A DNA stretch of 15,532 nt. Source: JAYXXU01 sp049301135 (GTDB taxonomy: Bacteria; Pseudomonadota; Gammaproteobacteria; Pseudomonadales; Moraxellaceae). Position numbers and translations under genes: made by a program. Below the pieces are notes generated by a model. The model was not told where the DNA came from, made no database searches, and saw only the letters and a program-made list of their open reading frames with translations. This document shows positions 15,007 through 15,532 of this stretch, one piece after another. Each line of letters begins with the position of its first letter. Positions within the stretch are counted from its first letter, which is position 1. The stretch spans positions 1 to 15,532 of the forward strand of contig JBAQKP010000134.1 of NCBI GenBank assembly GCA_049301135.1. The letters are read 5' to 3'.

Positions 15007-15532
15007 CTAAGCGAACACAGACGGATCAAGCGCGCGCAGTCGCTCTAAATCTGCTGGCGTATCGACACCGGGTGGCAGTGACAATAATGCAGGTGCAATC
15101 GCAATCCGCCGACCTTGCTCCAAGACTCGCAACTGCTCAAGGCTCTCGATTTTTTCCAGCACACCCATCGGCCACGTCACAAAATCCTGCAACAACGCCA
15201 CCCGATAGGCATACAGACCCAAATGCCGCATGGCTGCCGCAGGCACACTGTTCACACCATGCGCAAATCCATCGCGATCATATGGCACAGTGGCACGGCT
15301 AAAATACAGCGCTTCGTGCTGCTGGCTACAGACCACTTTGACAATCGAACTGCGGGTGAATTCATCCAAATCAGTGACCGGCTCACACAAGGTCGCCATC
15401 GCACACTCCGGCTTGGCCAGCAATAAGTCACCAACTTGCTCCACCAACAGTGGCGGCAACAGCGGCTCATCACCTTGTACGTTGACCACGATATCCTGCC
15501 GATCCCAACCACGAATCCGCGCGACTTCAGCC
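15007..15532 (-). CDS. kdsB: 3-deoxy-manno-octulosonate cytidylyltransferase KdsB, 5'-truncated
   Basis: The C-terminal 174 or so residues of KdsB, which makes CMP-Kdo from CTP and Kdo for the LPS inner core. The frame stays open to the right edge (first full codon at 15531), so the N-terminal CTP-binding part lies outside. Visible family motifs are VVNVQGDEPL, ALYFSRATVPYDRD, RHLGLYAYR, LEKIESLEQLRVLEQG and GVDTPADLERLR, which match E. coli KdsB closely in order and spacing. The stop TAG at 15007-15009 lies 11 bases before holB. In Pseudomonas kdsB sits in an lpxK-kdsB-murB group away from holB, so this junction is a local arrangement worth noting. Confidence 0.95.
   Translation of the reverse strand, partial: AEVARIRGWDRQDIVVNVQGDEPLLPPLLVEQVGDLLLAKPECAMATLCEPVTDLDEFTRSSIVKVVCSQQHEALYFSRATVPYDRDGFAHGVNSVPAAAMRHLGLYAYRVALLQDFVTWPMGVLEKIESLEQLRVLEQGRRIAIAPALLSLPPGVDTPADLERLRALDPSVFA

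Overview
The window looks like chromosomal DNA from a gammaproteobacterium with moderate G+C. The block kdsB-holB-pilZ-tatD, a type IV pilus-type PilZ ending in PTHT, a XerC close to the E. coli protein, and a detached minor-pseudopilin operon gspHIJK all fit the Pseudomonadales, perhaps a Moraxellaceae relative of Acinetobacter. That placement is inferred from gene content and protein similarity remembered by eye; no database search was made. No tRNA, rRNA, insertion sequence, prophage or CRISPR array was seen, and nearly every base is coding.

Left half (1-7615, + strand). A tightly packed seven-gene operon, entering from beyond the left edge, encodes an envelope machine: a TPR/coiled-coil protein (5' end cut off), a 1108-residue exported TPR protein, a small exported protein of unknown function, a TolQ/ExbB/MotA-type proton channel subunit, two ExbD/TolR-type proteins, and a TonB-like protein with a proline-rich linker and an AgmX/PglI-type C-terminal domain. 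Junctions are overlaps or short gaps with good ribosome binding sites, and a rho-independent terminator (7638-7674) closes the operon. The set resembles the Agl-Glt core of Myxococcus (TolQ/TolR motor, GltG/GltJ-type proteins, TPR proteins), for which related clusters of unknown function are known outside gliding bacteria. Notably, the first ExbD has Asn where the family has its proton-carrying Asp, while the second keeps the Asp. This operon is the best candidate here for a poorly described system.

Right half (7714-15532, - strand), read right to left: kdsB (partial; Kdo activation for LPS), holB (DNA polymerase III delta'), pilZ, tatD, a TetR-type regulator, then gspH, gspI, gspJ and gspK (the type II secretion pseudopilus tip). 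From tatD to gspK the genes abut or overlap, usually by 4 bases, so the regulator and pseudopilins look co-transcribed. After an 84-base gap holding a candidate promoter come a 6-pyruvoyl-tetrahydropterin synthase/QueD-family gene and xerC (tyrosine recombinase for chromosome dimer resolution), which meets the left operon tail to tail.

Several starts are not ATG (TTG for holB; GTG for tatD, gspK and xerC), and some starts were moved to codons with better ribosome binding sites.
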